Source of the DNA: Candidatus Izemoplasma sp.
GTDB lineage: Bacteria > Bacillota_I > Bacilli_A > Izemoplasmatales > Izemoplasmataceae
Reading direction: 5' to 3'
NCBI GenBank assembly: GCA_007123975.1
Contig: SLFZ01000026.1
Span: 1 to 26,473 of the forward strand
DNA: 26,473 bases
In this document: positions 1 through 6,888 of the stretch, piece by piece
How positions within the stretch are numbered: position 1 is the first letter of the stretch
How the letters are laid out: each line of letters begins with the position of its first letter
Notes under the pieces: generated by a model
Database searches by the model: none
Seen by the model: only the letters and a program-made list of their open reading frames with translations
Told to the model about the DNA's origin: nothing
Made by a program: the position numbers and the translations under genes

Positions 1-1
1 A

Positions 2-103
2 TTGATGGACGAGGCCGCCGACATCATCGCCGACGTGCTCAAAAGCATTCCCGAATCCGAAGAAGAAGTCGTTCGCGACTTGATGAAGCATGCCGACCGC
101 TAA
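2..103 (+). CDS. C-terminal end of an unidentified protein (partial)
   Basis: An open frame enters from the left edge and stops at TAA 101-103, giving about 33 visible residues ending in VVRDLMKHADR. The visible part is acidic and helical (MDEAADIIADVLKSIP). It loosely resembles the last helix of fold-type I PLP enzymes such as cysteine desulfurases or serine hydroxymethyltransferases, but this is too short to assign. It overlaps the start of the next gene by 14 bases in another frame, which suggests translational coupling and one transcript. Function unknown. Confidence 0.5.
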   Translation: MMDEAADIIADVLKSIPESEEEVVRDLMKHADR

Positions 104-890
104 AACCATCGTCGTCACCGGCGCCTCAAGCGGCATCGGTTTCGAGTTGGCACGGCGGTTGTACGATGACGGACACCGCGTCATCGGATGCTCGCGCACC
201 TACCCGAAGCAACCCTATGACTTCGAGTACATGATCTGCGATCTCAAACAAGAATCGTCGATGGTGGACTTCTCCAAGGCTTTTTCAAAGCAACACGACC
301 ACCTTGACGTGCTCATCAACTGCGCCGGCATGGGGGTCGCTGGAGCGATTGAAGAAACGTCGTACCAACAAGCCCTGAAGACCCACCAAATCAACGTGCT
401 CGGGCCGTTTATGTTGACGCAGTTGTTGTTGCCGCTATTGCGCAATGCCTCGCGCCCGAAAGTCATCATGATCGGCAGCGTTGCCGGCGTTATCTCGATT
501 CCTTTCCAAGCGTTTTACTCCATGAGCAAAGCTTCCCTCGCCTCGCTCACCGAGTCTTTAAGGCTTGAACTCAAGCCGTTCGGCGTGGACGTGTCGAACG
601 TCATGCCGGGAGACACAAAAACCGATTTCACCGTGCATCGTCAGACAAACGTCCTCACAGATTCGCCCTATAAAGCGCGCGTCGAACGGTCTATTAAACG
701 CATGGAACACGACGAACGCCATGGGAAAGACCCCATCACCGTGGTCAACGTGGTTCGCAAGCTGATGCGAAAGAAACGCATGAAGGCTCATGTTGTCGTC
801 GGGTTCAAGTACAAGGTCATCGTCTGGCTCGCGAAGCGTCTGCCGATGCGGTGGCGTGAGCGCGTCGTCTACAAACTCTACGGAAAATAA
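90..890 (+). CDS. short-chain dehydrogenase/reductase (SDR) family oxidoreductase
   Basis: This 266-residue protein is a classical SDR: an NAD(P)(H)-dependent oxidoreductase with a Rossmann fold. Visible motifs in order are TGASSGIG (10-17, cofactor-binding glycines), NCAG (77-80), the catalytic Ser130 in GSVAG, and YSMSK (Tyr143, Lys147). Arg36, just after beta-2, would favour NADP(H), which is an inference. The last 40 residues are basic and partly hydrophobic (KYKVIVWLAKRLPMRW), as in SDRs with a membrane-associated C-terminal helix; lipid or ketone substrates are possible but not shown. The ATG at 90 lies inside the preceding gene, so translation is probably coupled. No terminator with a U-tract follows directly; a hairpin at 914-937 separates it from the next gene. 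Confidence 0.93.
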   Translation: MPTAKTIVVTGASSGIGFELARRLYDDGHRVIGCSRTYPKQPYDFEYMICDLKQESSMVDFSKAFSKQHDHLDVLINCAGMGVAGAIEETSYQQALKTHQINVLGPFMLTQLLLPLLRNASRPKVIMIGSVAGVISIPFQAFYSMSKASLASLTESLRLELKPFGVDVSNVMPGDTKTDFTVHRQTNVLTDSPYKARVERSIKRMEHDERHGKDPITVVNVVRKLMRKKRMKAHVVVGFKYKVIVWLAKRLPMRWRERVVYKLYGK

Positions 891-913
891 GGGCGTCTGT
901 GGCGTCCTTTTCA

Positions 914-959
914 TTTGCGCCTTGATTAGGGTGCAAAGGGCGAGGAAGTGTGATAAAAT
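914..959 (+). promoter_or_regulatory. hairpin followed by extended -10 promoter for the 192-aa membrane protein gene
   Basis: Bases 914-937 form a near-perfect stem (TTTGCGCCTT paired with AGGGTGCAAA, two G-T pairs, loop GATT) without a following T-run. At 951-959 lies TGATAAAAT, an extended -10 (TGn + TAAAAT). No good -35 is visible at 17 bp, which is typical for extended -10 promoters. Transcription would start near 966, giving a leader of about 22 nt with AAGGAG at 974-979. The hairpin may be a weak terminator or an operator; this is inference. Confidence 0.5.
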
Positions 960-987
960 AAGCCTAGCATTGTAAGGAGTTGATACC

Positions 988-1566
988 GTGCGCGCCTACA
1001 AAGAAGGATTGAACGTCTTCACCACCTTGTTCACGTTTAAAGACTATAAGCCCGGAGAGCGACTCATCAAGCTGCTTTTCATGCCGCTGGCCGTGCCGTT
1101 TTGTGTTCTCATGTATTTGTTCACCGCGTTGTGCTACACCATCGAACGCGTGCTGTCGCCGATTTTTAGGCGGTTTTTGATTTTCCAACTGAAGATGATG
1201 CAAACCCGCGCCAACACCACAGATTTGTGGCGTCGCCGCGGCTACAGCGTCCTTAACGTCATCGTCACGATTCTTTTGTTGCCTTTCATCATGACCTATT
1301 TCATCGCCCTTTTGCTGAAAAGCCTTGGAAAATACCTAATGCGTTACGTCGTGCTCAAGCTCGATTTCGCCGTCCGCTTTACGCCGCAAGACATCGAGCT
1401 TTTTGACGATTTCCAAAAACCCGGTCAAAACCCGATGACATCGATGATGCAAGATGCCCAAAACACGGAATCCCTGGGAAAAATTCTCGAACAGTACGTC
1501 AGCCAAGTCCCCGAGGATGAGCCGACCATCATCGACGACGATGATTCGGAACGAGAAGACGTTTAA
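988..1566 (+). CDS. hypothetical two-helix membrane protein with acidic C-terminal tail
   Basis: This 192-residue protein starts at GTG 988, chosen because AAGGAG lies at 974-979 with correct spacing. Two hydrophobic segments are visible, roughly residues 27-51 (LIKLLFMPLAVPFCVLMYLF) and 88-112 (VLNVIVTILLLPFIMTYFIA), separated by a basic stretch (RRFLIFQLKMMQTR, WRRRG). The C-terminal 60 residues are soluble and very acidic, ending in IIDDDDSEREDV. No family is recognised. It sits 44 bases upstream of the end of a structured spacer before the ankyrin-like gene, on the same strand, so the two may be co-transcribed. The positive loop and acidic tail suggest an inner-membrane protein with cytoplasmic ends, but no function can be given. 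Confidence 0.75.
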   Translation: MRAYKEGLNVFTTLFTFKDYKPGERLIKLLFMPLAVPFCVLMYLFTALCYTIERVLSPIFRRFLIFQLKMMQTRANTTDLWRRRGYSVLNVIVTILLLPFIMTYFIALLLKSLGKYLMRYVVLKLDFAVRFTPQDIELFDDFQKPGQNPMTSMMQDAQNTESLGKILEQYVSQVPEDEPTIIDDDDSEREDV

Positions 1567-1590
1567 CCCGAAGAGTCACCTCCCTGACCT

Positions 1591-1612
1591 ATCGAGCACA
1601 ACCGAGCTCGAT
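1591..1612 (+). repeat. short inverted repeat in the spacer before the ankyrin-like gene
   Basis: ATCGAGC (1591-1597) and GCTCGAT (1606-1612) pair perfectly over 7 bp with an 8-nt loop. No T-run follows, so it is not a canonical terminator. Its 3' arm contains an ATG at 1611 that is in frame with the downstream gene but has no SD, so I do not take that ATG as the start. Confidence 0.4.
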
Positions 1613-1646
1613 GCCCCGACCAACGACTGATAAAGGACGGATTGCC

Positions 1647-3140
1647 ATGATCGAACAATACAAACAGTTCTTCATGTCCGATGAACTCACCGACATTACC
1701 CCATACGCCCAAGCAATCATCGACGACGACGTCGAAGCGTTCGTGCAGGTTTTTGAGCCATACGCCGACAAAGAACTGATGATCGACCCAATCGAAATCG
1801 CCGCCGCTTATGGCAGCGAGGCTGTTTTTGATTACCTCGTGAAGACGTACGACTATTCCGATTACCACAACCCGTTTCGCTTAACTTTGCCCGTGGTCTT
1901 AATCGTGTTTGAGCGTGAAAGCATGCTTGTCGATGCGCTTGACGCCATTCCTTTTGGTGCCCAACAGATGCTCGCGATGTATGAACACATGGTCGATCAC
2001 AAAGACGTCGACTACTTTAAACAGTTTCACAAAGCCTACGGCATCGACAAGAAGCACCGCCGTGATTTGGTGAAAATCTCGTTGAACAACGAAGACGTTT
2101 TCAGCTATCTTATCCACCTTGCGCCTTACAAAAAGCACTTAAAACACGAATCGATCGTGTACGAAATTATCGCCTATCACCAAAACATGCTCAGTTACAT
2201 CGAAGACATCGAAGATTTGTCCGAACACTTTGAGATCGACGCCTTCGTGCCGGTCTTAAAACTGACCGATAAAGCCCTTTTCGAACGCACCATCGACTTC
2301 ATGCTCGCACGCAAACTTGACATGAACACCATCAACGAGTTCGGCTTGACGTTTTTCCATGAAGCCCTCCGTCACGCTGCCAATCCGGATTATGTGTTCT
2401 ACCTTTACGAAAAAGGTGGCGATCCGCACCGTCGCACCGACCGCGGCTACCCATCGGCGCATCAGATGCTCTTTCAAGCCGCCGGGTTCTGCCTTGAACT
2501 GTCCTCAATCGTCGATTTTGATGAAGAGGATTACTTCGGTCTGACGCTTGCCGATTACGACACACACCAACGCAAGACGAAGCTCCAACTGCTCGATGTG
2601 CTCTTGGTGGTGAAACTCGTCTTGAACATGGACGAAAGCGCCATCTATGAGCTTGATAACGCCGAATTTTATGACCTCGCCGGGATTCACGGCATCGACC
2701 TTTTCTTGAACGCCTACAGCGTCATTGCCTTTGAAAACGCCTCCCTACGAGAACGATTCCAGTTCGAAATGGGCAGCGACATCGAGGTCGATGATGTCAC
2801 CCCACTTAAAGACACACTCGGTGAGGCTTTCCCCTTCGACATCGATTCGTCGCTTGAACTGATTAACGATCTCATCGCGCTGGAAGACGACGATTTCGAG
2901 GCGCTCGCACGGTTCGCTCGGGAGAACCGCACGCGTCTCGTCATCACCACCGACGGCGCCGACGTCAACAAAATCGGCCACGTCGAAATCGTGATTGACA
3001 AGGACGGATCAATCACGAAAAACGCCACCGTCCACACCAATTACCTCGATGTCTATTACCTTCACCAGTACTACGACATCCCGCTTGAGAACATCACCTA
3101 CATCCCGCCCGTCTCCAAAGGGCAACGCTTCTTAAGCTAA
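1647..3140 (+). CDS. large acidic ankyrin-like repeat protein, function unknown
   Basis: The protein has 497 residues from ATG 1647, chosen because AAAGGA (1632-1637) lies 9 bases upstream; an in-frame ATG at 1611 lacks an SD and lies in a hairpin. It is rich in Asp, Glu, Tyr and Phe. Some parts look like degenerate ankyrin helices: DDDVEAFVQVFEPY followed by IDPIEIAAAYGSEAVFDYL near the N-terminus, and NEFGLTFFHEALRHAANPD with YLYEKGGDPHRRTDRG around residues 230-270. The C-terminal 65 residues (ITTDGADVNKIGHVEIVID onward) look like a separate beta-rich part. No signal peptide or membrane helix is seen, so it is probably cytoplasmic. The next gene on the strand encodes a NYN-LOTUS protein. 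A protein-binding scaffold role is possible, but no enzyme motif is visible. Confidence 0.8.
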   Translation: MIEQYKQFFMSDELTDITPYAQAIIDDDVEAFVQVFEPYADKELMIDPIEIAAAYGSEAVFDYLVKTYDYSDYHNPFRLTLPVVLIVFERESMLVDALDAIPFGAQQMLAMYEHMVDHKDVDYFKQFHKAYGIDKKHRRDLVKISLNNEDVFSYLIHLAPYKKHLKHESIVYEIIAYHQNMLSYIEDIEDLSEHFEIDAFVPVLKLTDKALFERTIDFMLARKLDMNTINEFGLTFFHEALRHAANPDYVFYLYEKGGDPHRRTDRGYPSAHQMLFQAAGFCLELSSIVDFDEEDYFGLTLADYDTHQRKTKLQLLDVLLVVKLVLNMDESAIYELDNAEFYDLAGIHGIDLFLNAYSVIAFENASLRERFQFEMGSDIEVDDVTPLKDTLGEAFPFDIDSSLELINDLIALEDDDFEALARFARENRTRLVITTDGADVNKIGHVEIVIDKDGSITKNATVHTNYLDVYYLHQYYDIPLENITYIPPVSKGQRFLS

Positions 3141-3152
3141 CTCCCCTGATTC

Positions 3153-3205
3153 GCTCGCGCTGTCAGCGGAGCCACCCACGCGAGCTCCTCGTGTGGGAAT
3201 CCACA
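3153..3205 (+). promoter_or_regulatory. overlapping, mutually exclusive hairpins in the leader of the NYN gene
   Basis: Three stems compete in a 72-nt spacer. H1 pairs GCTCGCG (3153-3159) with CGCGAGC (3179-3185). H2 pairs CCCACGCGAG (3175-3184) with CTCGTGTGGG (3188-3197), ten pairs with one G-T and a 3-nt loop. H3 pairs TGTGG (3192-3196) with CCACA (3201-3205). H2 shares bases with both H1 and H3, and H3 ends just before the AAAGGA at 3208-3213. No T-run follows. The arrangement resembles a translational attenuator, but no ligand or leader family is recognised. Confidence 0.5.
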
Positions 3206-3212
3206 TGAAAGG

Positions 3213-3962
3213 ATGACACCCATCGAAACCAAAAACATCGCGTTACTGATCGATGGTGAGAACATCTCACCGTCGTACATCGAAATCATTGTCGACGAAG
3301 CCAATAAAGTCGGGAAAATCAACTACCGGCGCGTGTATGGCGACTGGACAACGCCACAACTGACCAGTTGGAAAGACAAAATCAACGAGTTTGGGCTCAC
3401 GCCCGTCCAACAATACGCCTACACCTCGGGAAAAAACGTCTCCGACTTCACGCTGATCATCGACGCCATGGACATTCTTTATTCGGGAAAAGTCGACAGT
3501 TTCGCCATCGTCACAAGCGATTCCGACTTCACGAAACTCGTCACCCGTCTTAAAGAAGACAACATCTTTGTCATCGGCATGGGCGAATCAAAGACGCCCA
3601 TCGCGCTTGTCAACTCCTGTGATGCGTTCACCTACCTCGACAAGATGCTCAACGGCGACAAGCCCGACGACGACAAAGCCAAGGCTTCCAAAACATCGAA
3701 GAAGAAGACCAAAAGCGAAAGTTCAATCACGCCGCTTAAGAAAATCAAGAGCGAACTGAAACAGATTATCGCCGACAACTTAGAAGACGACAACTACGCC
3801 TACTGGAGCGTGGTCGCGCAGCTGCTTCAAAAGAAGTTCCCGGGCTTCCACCCGCGCAATTACGGCCAACAGGTTCGTCCGCTCACGTTCTTCCAAAACA
3901 TGGACGAGTTTGAGACGAAGAAAACCAAAAGCGTCATCTACATCCGCCACAAAGGCACATAA
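3213..3962 (+). CDS. NYN domain protein with C-terminal OST-HTH/LOTUS domain (LabA/DUF88-like)
   Basis: This 249-residue protein has an N-terminal NYN (PIN-like) nuclease domain, about residues 7-145. The metal-binding acidic residues are visible: Asp14 in LLIDGEN, Asp84 in IIDAMD, and Asp103 and Asp105 in TSDSDF. A Lys-rich linker follows (about 150-170, SKTSKKKTKSES), then an OST-HTH/LOTUS RNA-binding domain (about 173-246; ITPLKKIKSELKQII, YWSVVAQLLQKKFPGFHPRNYG). In known families NYN domains cleave RNA and LOTUS domains bind RNA, so an RNA-processing role is a reasonable inference; the substrate is unknown. The only in-frame start, ATG 3213, overlaps the purine-rich AAAGGA at 3208-3213 rather than following it at normal distance. 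An ATG at 3205 opens a 3-codon ORF (MKG) whose TGA overlaps this ATG. Confidence 0.88.
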   Translation: MTPIETKNIALLIDGENISPSYIEIIVDEANKVGKINYRRVYGDWTTPQLTSWKDKINEFGLTPVQQYAYTSGKNVSDFTLIIDAMDILYSGKVDSFAIVTSDSDFTKLVTRLKEDNIFVIGMGESKTPIALVNSCDAFTYLDKMLNGDKPDDDKAKASKTSKKKTKSESSITPLKKIKSELKQIIADNLEDDNYAYWSVVAQLLQKKFPGFHPRNYGQQVRPLTFFQNMDEFETKKTKSVIYIRHKGT

Positions 3963-3999
3963 AAAACGGCGCCGTCACGGTGAAGACGGCGCCGTTTTT
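3962..3999. terminator. bidirectional intrinsic terminator between the NYN and nitroreductase genes
   Basis: AAAACGGCGCCGTC (3963-3976) pairs perfectly with GACGGCGCCGTTTT (3985-3998) around an 8-nt loop, with A and T runs on either side. The stem touches the stop codons of both convergent genes (TAA 3960-3962 on +, and the stop at 3998-4000 on -). It can work in both directions. Confidence 0.92.
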
Positions 4000-4594
4000 A
4001 TTTGCGAATGAGGAATCGCTCCTCAATCGGTTTGAACGTTTTGTCTTTGGGGCTTCCTGTGGGCTTGCCAAAGGGCATTTGCGCAGCCAACCTCCAGCCT
4101 TTGGGTACCTTGAAGGTGGCTTCGACCTCGTCGTCGATAATCGGGTTGTAGTGTTGCAAACTGGCGCCAAGCCCGGCATCGGCGAGCATCGTCCACACCG
4201 CGAACTGCGCCATGCCTTGCGATTGGTTCGCCCAAAGTTCCCACTTTTCCTTGGCCTTGGGAAACTTCGCCTGCAAGGCTTCGATGGTCGGCCAATCGTC
4301 GAAGAAGAGGACGGTGCCATAGGCGTGTTTAAAACCGGCAATTTTTTCTTTGGTTTTCTTGAATTTCTCTGGCGTGATGCGCTTTTTCAAGGTCGCCAAC
4401 ACGATGTCCCACAGCGCATCATGTTTCTCACCAAGCAAAAGCACCATGCGTTGGTGTTGGGCGTGGTAGGGACTAGGCATGTGCTTGAGCGTCTCCGCCA
4501 ATCGGGCTTGAAGCTCGCTGTCGGTCATCGTCGTTTCACGGCTTAGTTCATAGCGTGACCGACGTTTTAAGATGGCCTGATTAAAAGCGTTCAT
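3998..4594 (-). CDS. nitroreductase family protein (Frm2/Hbn1-like group)
   Basis: The start is ATG 4594-4592, with GGAGG (4607-4603) 8 bases upstream; a longer open frame reaching further upstream would run through this promoter and SD and is not credible. The 198-residue product matches the FMN-dependent nitroreductase fold: RRSRYELS near residue 11 (phosphate/FMN binding), PSPYHAQHQRMVLLLGEKH (40-58), and the dimer-interface region NQSQGMAQFAVWTMLADAGLGASLQHY (split around 123-149). This subgroup reduces nitro compounds or quinones using NAD(P)H; some members are linked to oxidative or lipid stress. The substrate is unknown. It is a monocistronic gene with its own promoter and is isolated by two terminators. 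Confidence 0.9.
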   Translation of the reverse strand: MNAFNQAILKRRSRYELSRETTMTDSELQARLAETLKHMPSPYHAQHQRMVLLLGEKHDALWDIVLATLKKRITPEKFKKTKEKIAGFKHAYGTVLFFDDWPTIEALQAKFPKAKEKWELWANQSQGMAQFAVWTMLADAGLGASLQHYNPIIDDEVEATFKVPKGWRLAAQMPFGKPTGSPKDKTFKPIEERFLIRK

Positions 4595-4613
4595 GGTATC
4601 AACCTCCTCCCTC

Positions 4614-4642
4614 ATTATACGAAATAATCGGCGTCTCGCCAA
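4614..4642 (-). promoter_or_regulatory. promoter of the nitroreductase gene
   Basis: On the minus strand, TTGGCG (4642-4637) and TATAAT (4619-4614) are 17 bp apart. Transcription should start near 4607, so the SD GGAGG lies at the very 5' end of a leader of only about 14 nt. This is an unusually short leader. Confidence 0.7.
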
Positions 4643-4649
4643 GCGATGT

Positions 4650-4673
4650 AAAAAGCGGACGGTGTCCGCTTTT
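4650..4673 (-). terminator. intrinsic terminator of groES-groEL
   Basis: On the minus strand, AAAAGCGGAC (4673-4664) and GTCCGCTTTT (4660-4651) pair over 10 bp with a 3-nt loop, followed by a further T. It starts four bases after the groEL stop (TAA 4679-4677). Confidence 0.92.
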
Positions 4674-4676
4674 GAC

Positions 4677-6299
4677 TTAGTACATGCCCGGCATGCCGGC
4701 TGGTTCGGTGTCTTTGTCGTTGTCGTCTGGAACCTCGACCACGGCGGCTTCGGCGGTAATGAACATGGCCGCAATGGACGACGCGTTAAGCACGGCGCTG
4801 CGCGTGACCTTGGTCGGGTCGACAATGCCGGATTCGATCATGTTGACCCAGGCGCCTTTTTTGGCATCAAAGCCCATGTTGGCGTCGACGGTAAGCTGCT
4901 TTTCGAGGATGTCTTTGCCGTCGTAGCCGGCGTTCTCAGCGATTTGCTCGATGGGTTTAAGCAGCGCCTCAAGCACGATGTTTATGCCTTTTTGAATGTC
5001 GATTTCTTCGTCTTTAAGTTCGTCTTTAAGCGCTTTATAGGCGCTGACAAGGCTCGCGCCGCCGCCGCAGATGATGCCCTCTTCAACGGCCGCCTTGGTG
5101 GCGTTTAAGGCGTCTTCAATGCGCAGTTTCTTGTCTTTCAGCTCGACTTCGCTTAAGGCGCCAACTTTGACGATGGCGACGCCGTCGGTGAGTTTTCCGA
5201 GGCGCTCGTTAAGGCGTTTCTTGTCGTAGTCTGAAGTGGTGTTTTCCAGTTGTTTCTTAATTTCTTGGGCGCGTTCTTCGATCAGGGATTTGCTGCCGGT
5301 GCCTTCCAATATGGTGGTGTTTTCTTTGGTGATGACAATCTTTTTCGCCATGCCAAGGTCATCGATGCTCATGTTTTTCAGTTCCATGTCGAGGTCTTTG
5401 GCGTAGAAATTCGCGCCGGTGATGGTGGCGATGTCGGTGAGCACCTCTTTTTGGTTGTCGCCGAAGCCTGGGGCTTTGGTCGCAACGACGTTAAAGGTGC
5501 CGCGGAGTTTGTTGACGATGAGGGTGCTGGTGACTTCGTTTTCGATGTCGTCGGCGATGATGAGCAGCGGCTTGTTGTTTTCCACGACTTGTTCAAGCAC
5601 CGGTAAGACGTCTTTGATGGTGCTAATCTTATGGTCGGTGACCAAGACGTGCGCGTTTTCAAGCACGACTTCCATCTTTTCACGGTCGGTGACCATATAG
5701 GGCGAGACATAGCCTTTGTCGTACTGCATGCCTTCGACGATGTCGAGTTCGGTGTCGAAGCCTTTTGATTCATCGACGCTGATGACGCCGCTTTTTCCGA
5801 CCTTTTCCATCGCGTTGGCGATGATGTCGCCAATCTCTTTCGATCCGCTTGAAACGGTCGCTACGCTGGCGATGTCTTCGTTGGTTTCAATCGAACGGCT
5901 CGTATCCAACAAGTGGCTGGCGACGCGGCGGCCAGCCTTCTCGATGCCTTCGCGCAGAAGCACGGGGTTGGCGCCTTTATCGACGGCTCGGATGCCTTGA
6001 TGAATCATCGCTTGGGCAAGCAACGTGGCCGTGGTGGTGCCGTCTCCTGCGACGTCGTTGGTTTTTGAGGCAACTTCTTGGACGAGTTTTGCGCCCATGT
6101 TTTGGTACTTGTTTTTGAGCTCGATTTCCTTCGCGATGGTGACGCCGTCGTTGGCGATTAACGGCGCACCATAGCTCTTTTCAAGCATCACGTTGCGGCC
6201 TTTGGGACCAATCGTGATTTTGACAGTGTCGGCGAGTTTGTCGACGCCTTTGAGCATCGCATGCCGTGCTTCTTTGGAAAACAGAATGTCTTTGCTCAT
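4677..6299 (-). CDS. groEL: chaperonin GroEL (60 kDa, Cpn60)
   Basis: This 540-residue ATP-dependent chaperonin forms the double-ring cage that folds proteins with GroES. The start MSKDILFSKEAR at 6299 has GGAGGG (6313-6308) 8 bases upstream; an in-frame codon at 6317 has no such site. Family landmarks are clear: the N-terminal equatorial domain with GPKGRNVMLEKSYGAP and the ATP loop GDGTTTATLLAQAM, the apical domain with SPYMVTDREKMEV and LLIIADDIENEV, and GIICGGGASLVSAYKAL near the second equatorial part. The C-terminus ends GMPGMY rather than in the repeated GGM tail of many GroELs; this is a short variant. groES lies one base upstream, so the genes form one operon. Confidence 0.98.
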   Translation of the reverse strand: MSKDILFSKEARHAMLKGVDKLADTVKITIGPKGRNVMLEKSYGAPLIANDGVTIAKEIELKNKYQNMGAKLVQEVASKTNDVAGDGTTTATLLAQAMIHQGIRAVDKGANPVLLREGIEKAGRRVASHLLDTSRSIETNEDIASVATVSSGSKEIGDIIANAMEKVGKSGVISVDESKGFDTELDIVEGMQYDKGYVSPYMVTDREKMEVVLENAHVLVTDHKISTIKDVLPVLEQVVENNKPLLIIADDIENEVTSTLIVNKLRGTFNVVATKAPGFGDNQKEVLTDIATITGANFYAKDLDMELKNMSIDDLGMAKKIVITKENTTILEGTGSKSLIEERAQEIKKQLENTTSDYDKKRLNERLGKLTDGVAIVKVGALSEVELKDKKLRIEDALNATKAAVEEGIICGGGASLVSAYKALKDELKDEEIDIQKGINIVLEALLKPIEQIAENAGYDGKDILEKQLTVDANMGFDAKKGAWVNMIESGIVDPTKVTRSAVLNASSIAAMFITAEAAVVEVPDDNDKDTEPAGMPGMY

Positions 6300-6300
6300 G

Positions 6301-6576
6301 TTACGCTCCCTCCACAATCGCTAAAATATCGGATTCTTTGAGAATGAGGTATTTTTTGTCGTCAAAGGTGATTTCCGTGGTTGCGTAGGCTTTAAACACA
6401 ACCTTATCACCGACTTTGACCGACAGCGCGTTGCCCTCTTTGCCCGGTCCAACGGCGGTAACCTTCGCCATCTGCGGCCGTTCGTTATCCTTCGCGGTCA
6501 GAATAATGCCGCTTTTCGTCTTGTTTTCTTCTTTTTCGGGCTCCAAGACAACGTGATCATAGAGTGGTTTAAGCAT
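6301..6576 (-). CDS. groES: co-chaperonin GroES (10 kDa, Cpn10)
   Basis: The start ATG 6576-6574 is chosen because AAGGAGG (6593-6587) is placed correctly; an upstream GTG at 6600 would lie before the SD. The 91-residue protein begins MLKPLYDHVVLEPEKEENKT, carries the mobile loop TKSGIILTAK, and has the usual VGPGKEG and GDKVVFKAYATTEI strands. It caps the GroEL cage as a heptamer. The gene is first in the operon, one base before groEL, behind a CIRCE-type operator and a strong promoter, so HrcA heat-shock repression is expected. Confidence 0.97.
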   Translation of the reverse strand: MLKPLYDHVVLEPEKEENKTKSGIILTAKDNERPQMAKVTAVGPGKEGNALSVKVGDKVVFKAYATTEITFDDKKYLILKESDILAIVEGA

Positions 6577-6601
6577 GAAATCAATTCCTCCTTTTTTCAC
6601 T

Positions 6602-6628
6602 TTGGCACTCGTGTTCCTTGAATGCTAA
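6602..6628 (-). promoter_or_regulatory. CIRCE operator (HrcA binding site) upstream of groES
   Basis: Bases 6602-6610 read TTGGCACTC and 6620-6628 read GAATGCTAA, separated by exactly 9 bases. This is the CIRCE consensus TTAGCACTC-N9-GAGTGCTAA with one change per arm. It spans the predicted transcription start, as expected for an HrcA operator. The hrcA gene itself is not in the window. Confidence 0.88.
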
Positions 6629-6632
6629 TAAA

Positions 6633-6661
6633 AATATACAAAACTTTTTTTCGCTTGTCAA
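6633..6661 (-). promoter_or_regulatory. promoter of groES-groEL
   Basis: On the minus strand a perfect -35 TTGACA (6661-6656) and a -10 TATATT (6638-6633) are 17 bp apart. The start near 6626 falls inside the CIRCE element. This is one of the best matches to a sigma-A promoter in the window. Confidence 0.9.
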
Positions 6662-6831
6662 GGGGTGTGAACACAGAAGTTCATAAAACCCTAAAACACT
6701 TTGTTATAGACGTTCATAGGAAGAAGAAGTGAACACAATGGCACGGTGTGGTATGGTGTTTTCGCGATGCATCGACCGCAACCATGAGATGGGCAAAATC
6801 CCGAAAATGTGCAGTATTCAAGGGCTAGTTA
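6662..6831. other. non-coding spacer between groES and nadC with repeated short motifs
   Basis: No convincing gene is seen here. GTGAACACA occurs at 6667-6675 and 6729-6737, and GTTCATA at 6679-6685 and 6712-6718, giving the order A-B-B-A. CGATGCATCG (6765-6774) is a perfect 10-bp palindrome. These could be regulator sites for either divergent operon. A 60-codon frame from GTG 6729 has a weak SD but overlaps the nadC start and has no recognisable content. Confidence 0.4.
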
Positions 6832-6840
6832 TGGTATACT
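6832..6840 (+). promoter_or_regulatory. extended -10 promoter of nadC-nadA-nadB
   Basis: TGGTATACT at 6832-6840 is an extended -10 (TGn + TATACT). No good -35 is visible at 17 bp. The motif sits inside an imperfect inverted repeat, GTTA (6828-6831) and TAAC (6844-6847), which could be an operator. Transcription would start near 6847, about 42 nt before nadC. Confidence 0.6.
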
Positions 6841-6888
6841 TGGTAACGGACGCGCCTTTTATGCCAACCTACGCCAACAACGGATGTG

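Noticed and set aside
1611..1646. Earlier start for the ankyrin-like gene at ATG 1611
   Set aside because: No SD, and the ATG lies in the 3' arm of a hairpin; ATG 1647 has AAAGGA at the proper distance.
4595..4825. N-terminal extension of the nitroreductase frame into groEL
   Set aside because: The extension would cross the groEL terminator and the nitroreductase promoter and SD; ATG 4594 with GGAGG is clearly the start.
4684..6118. Several long plus-strand frames opposite groEL
   Set aside because: They are mirror-frame effects of a strongly coding gene on the other strand, without SDs or protein motifs.
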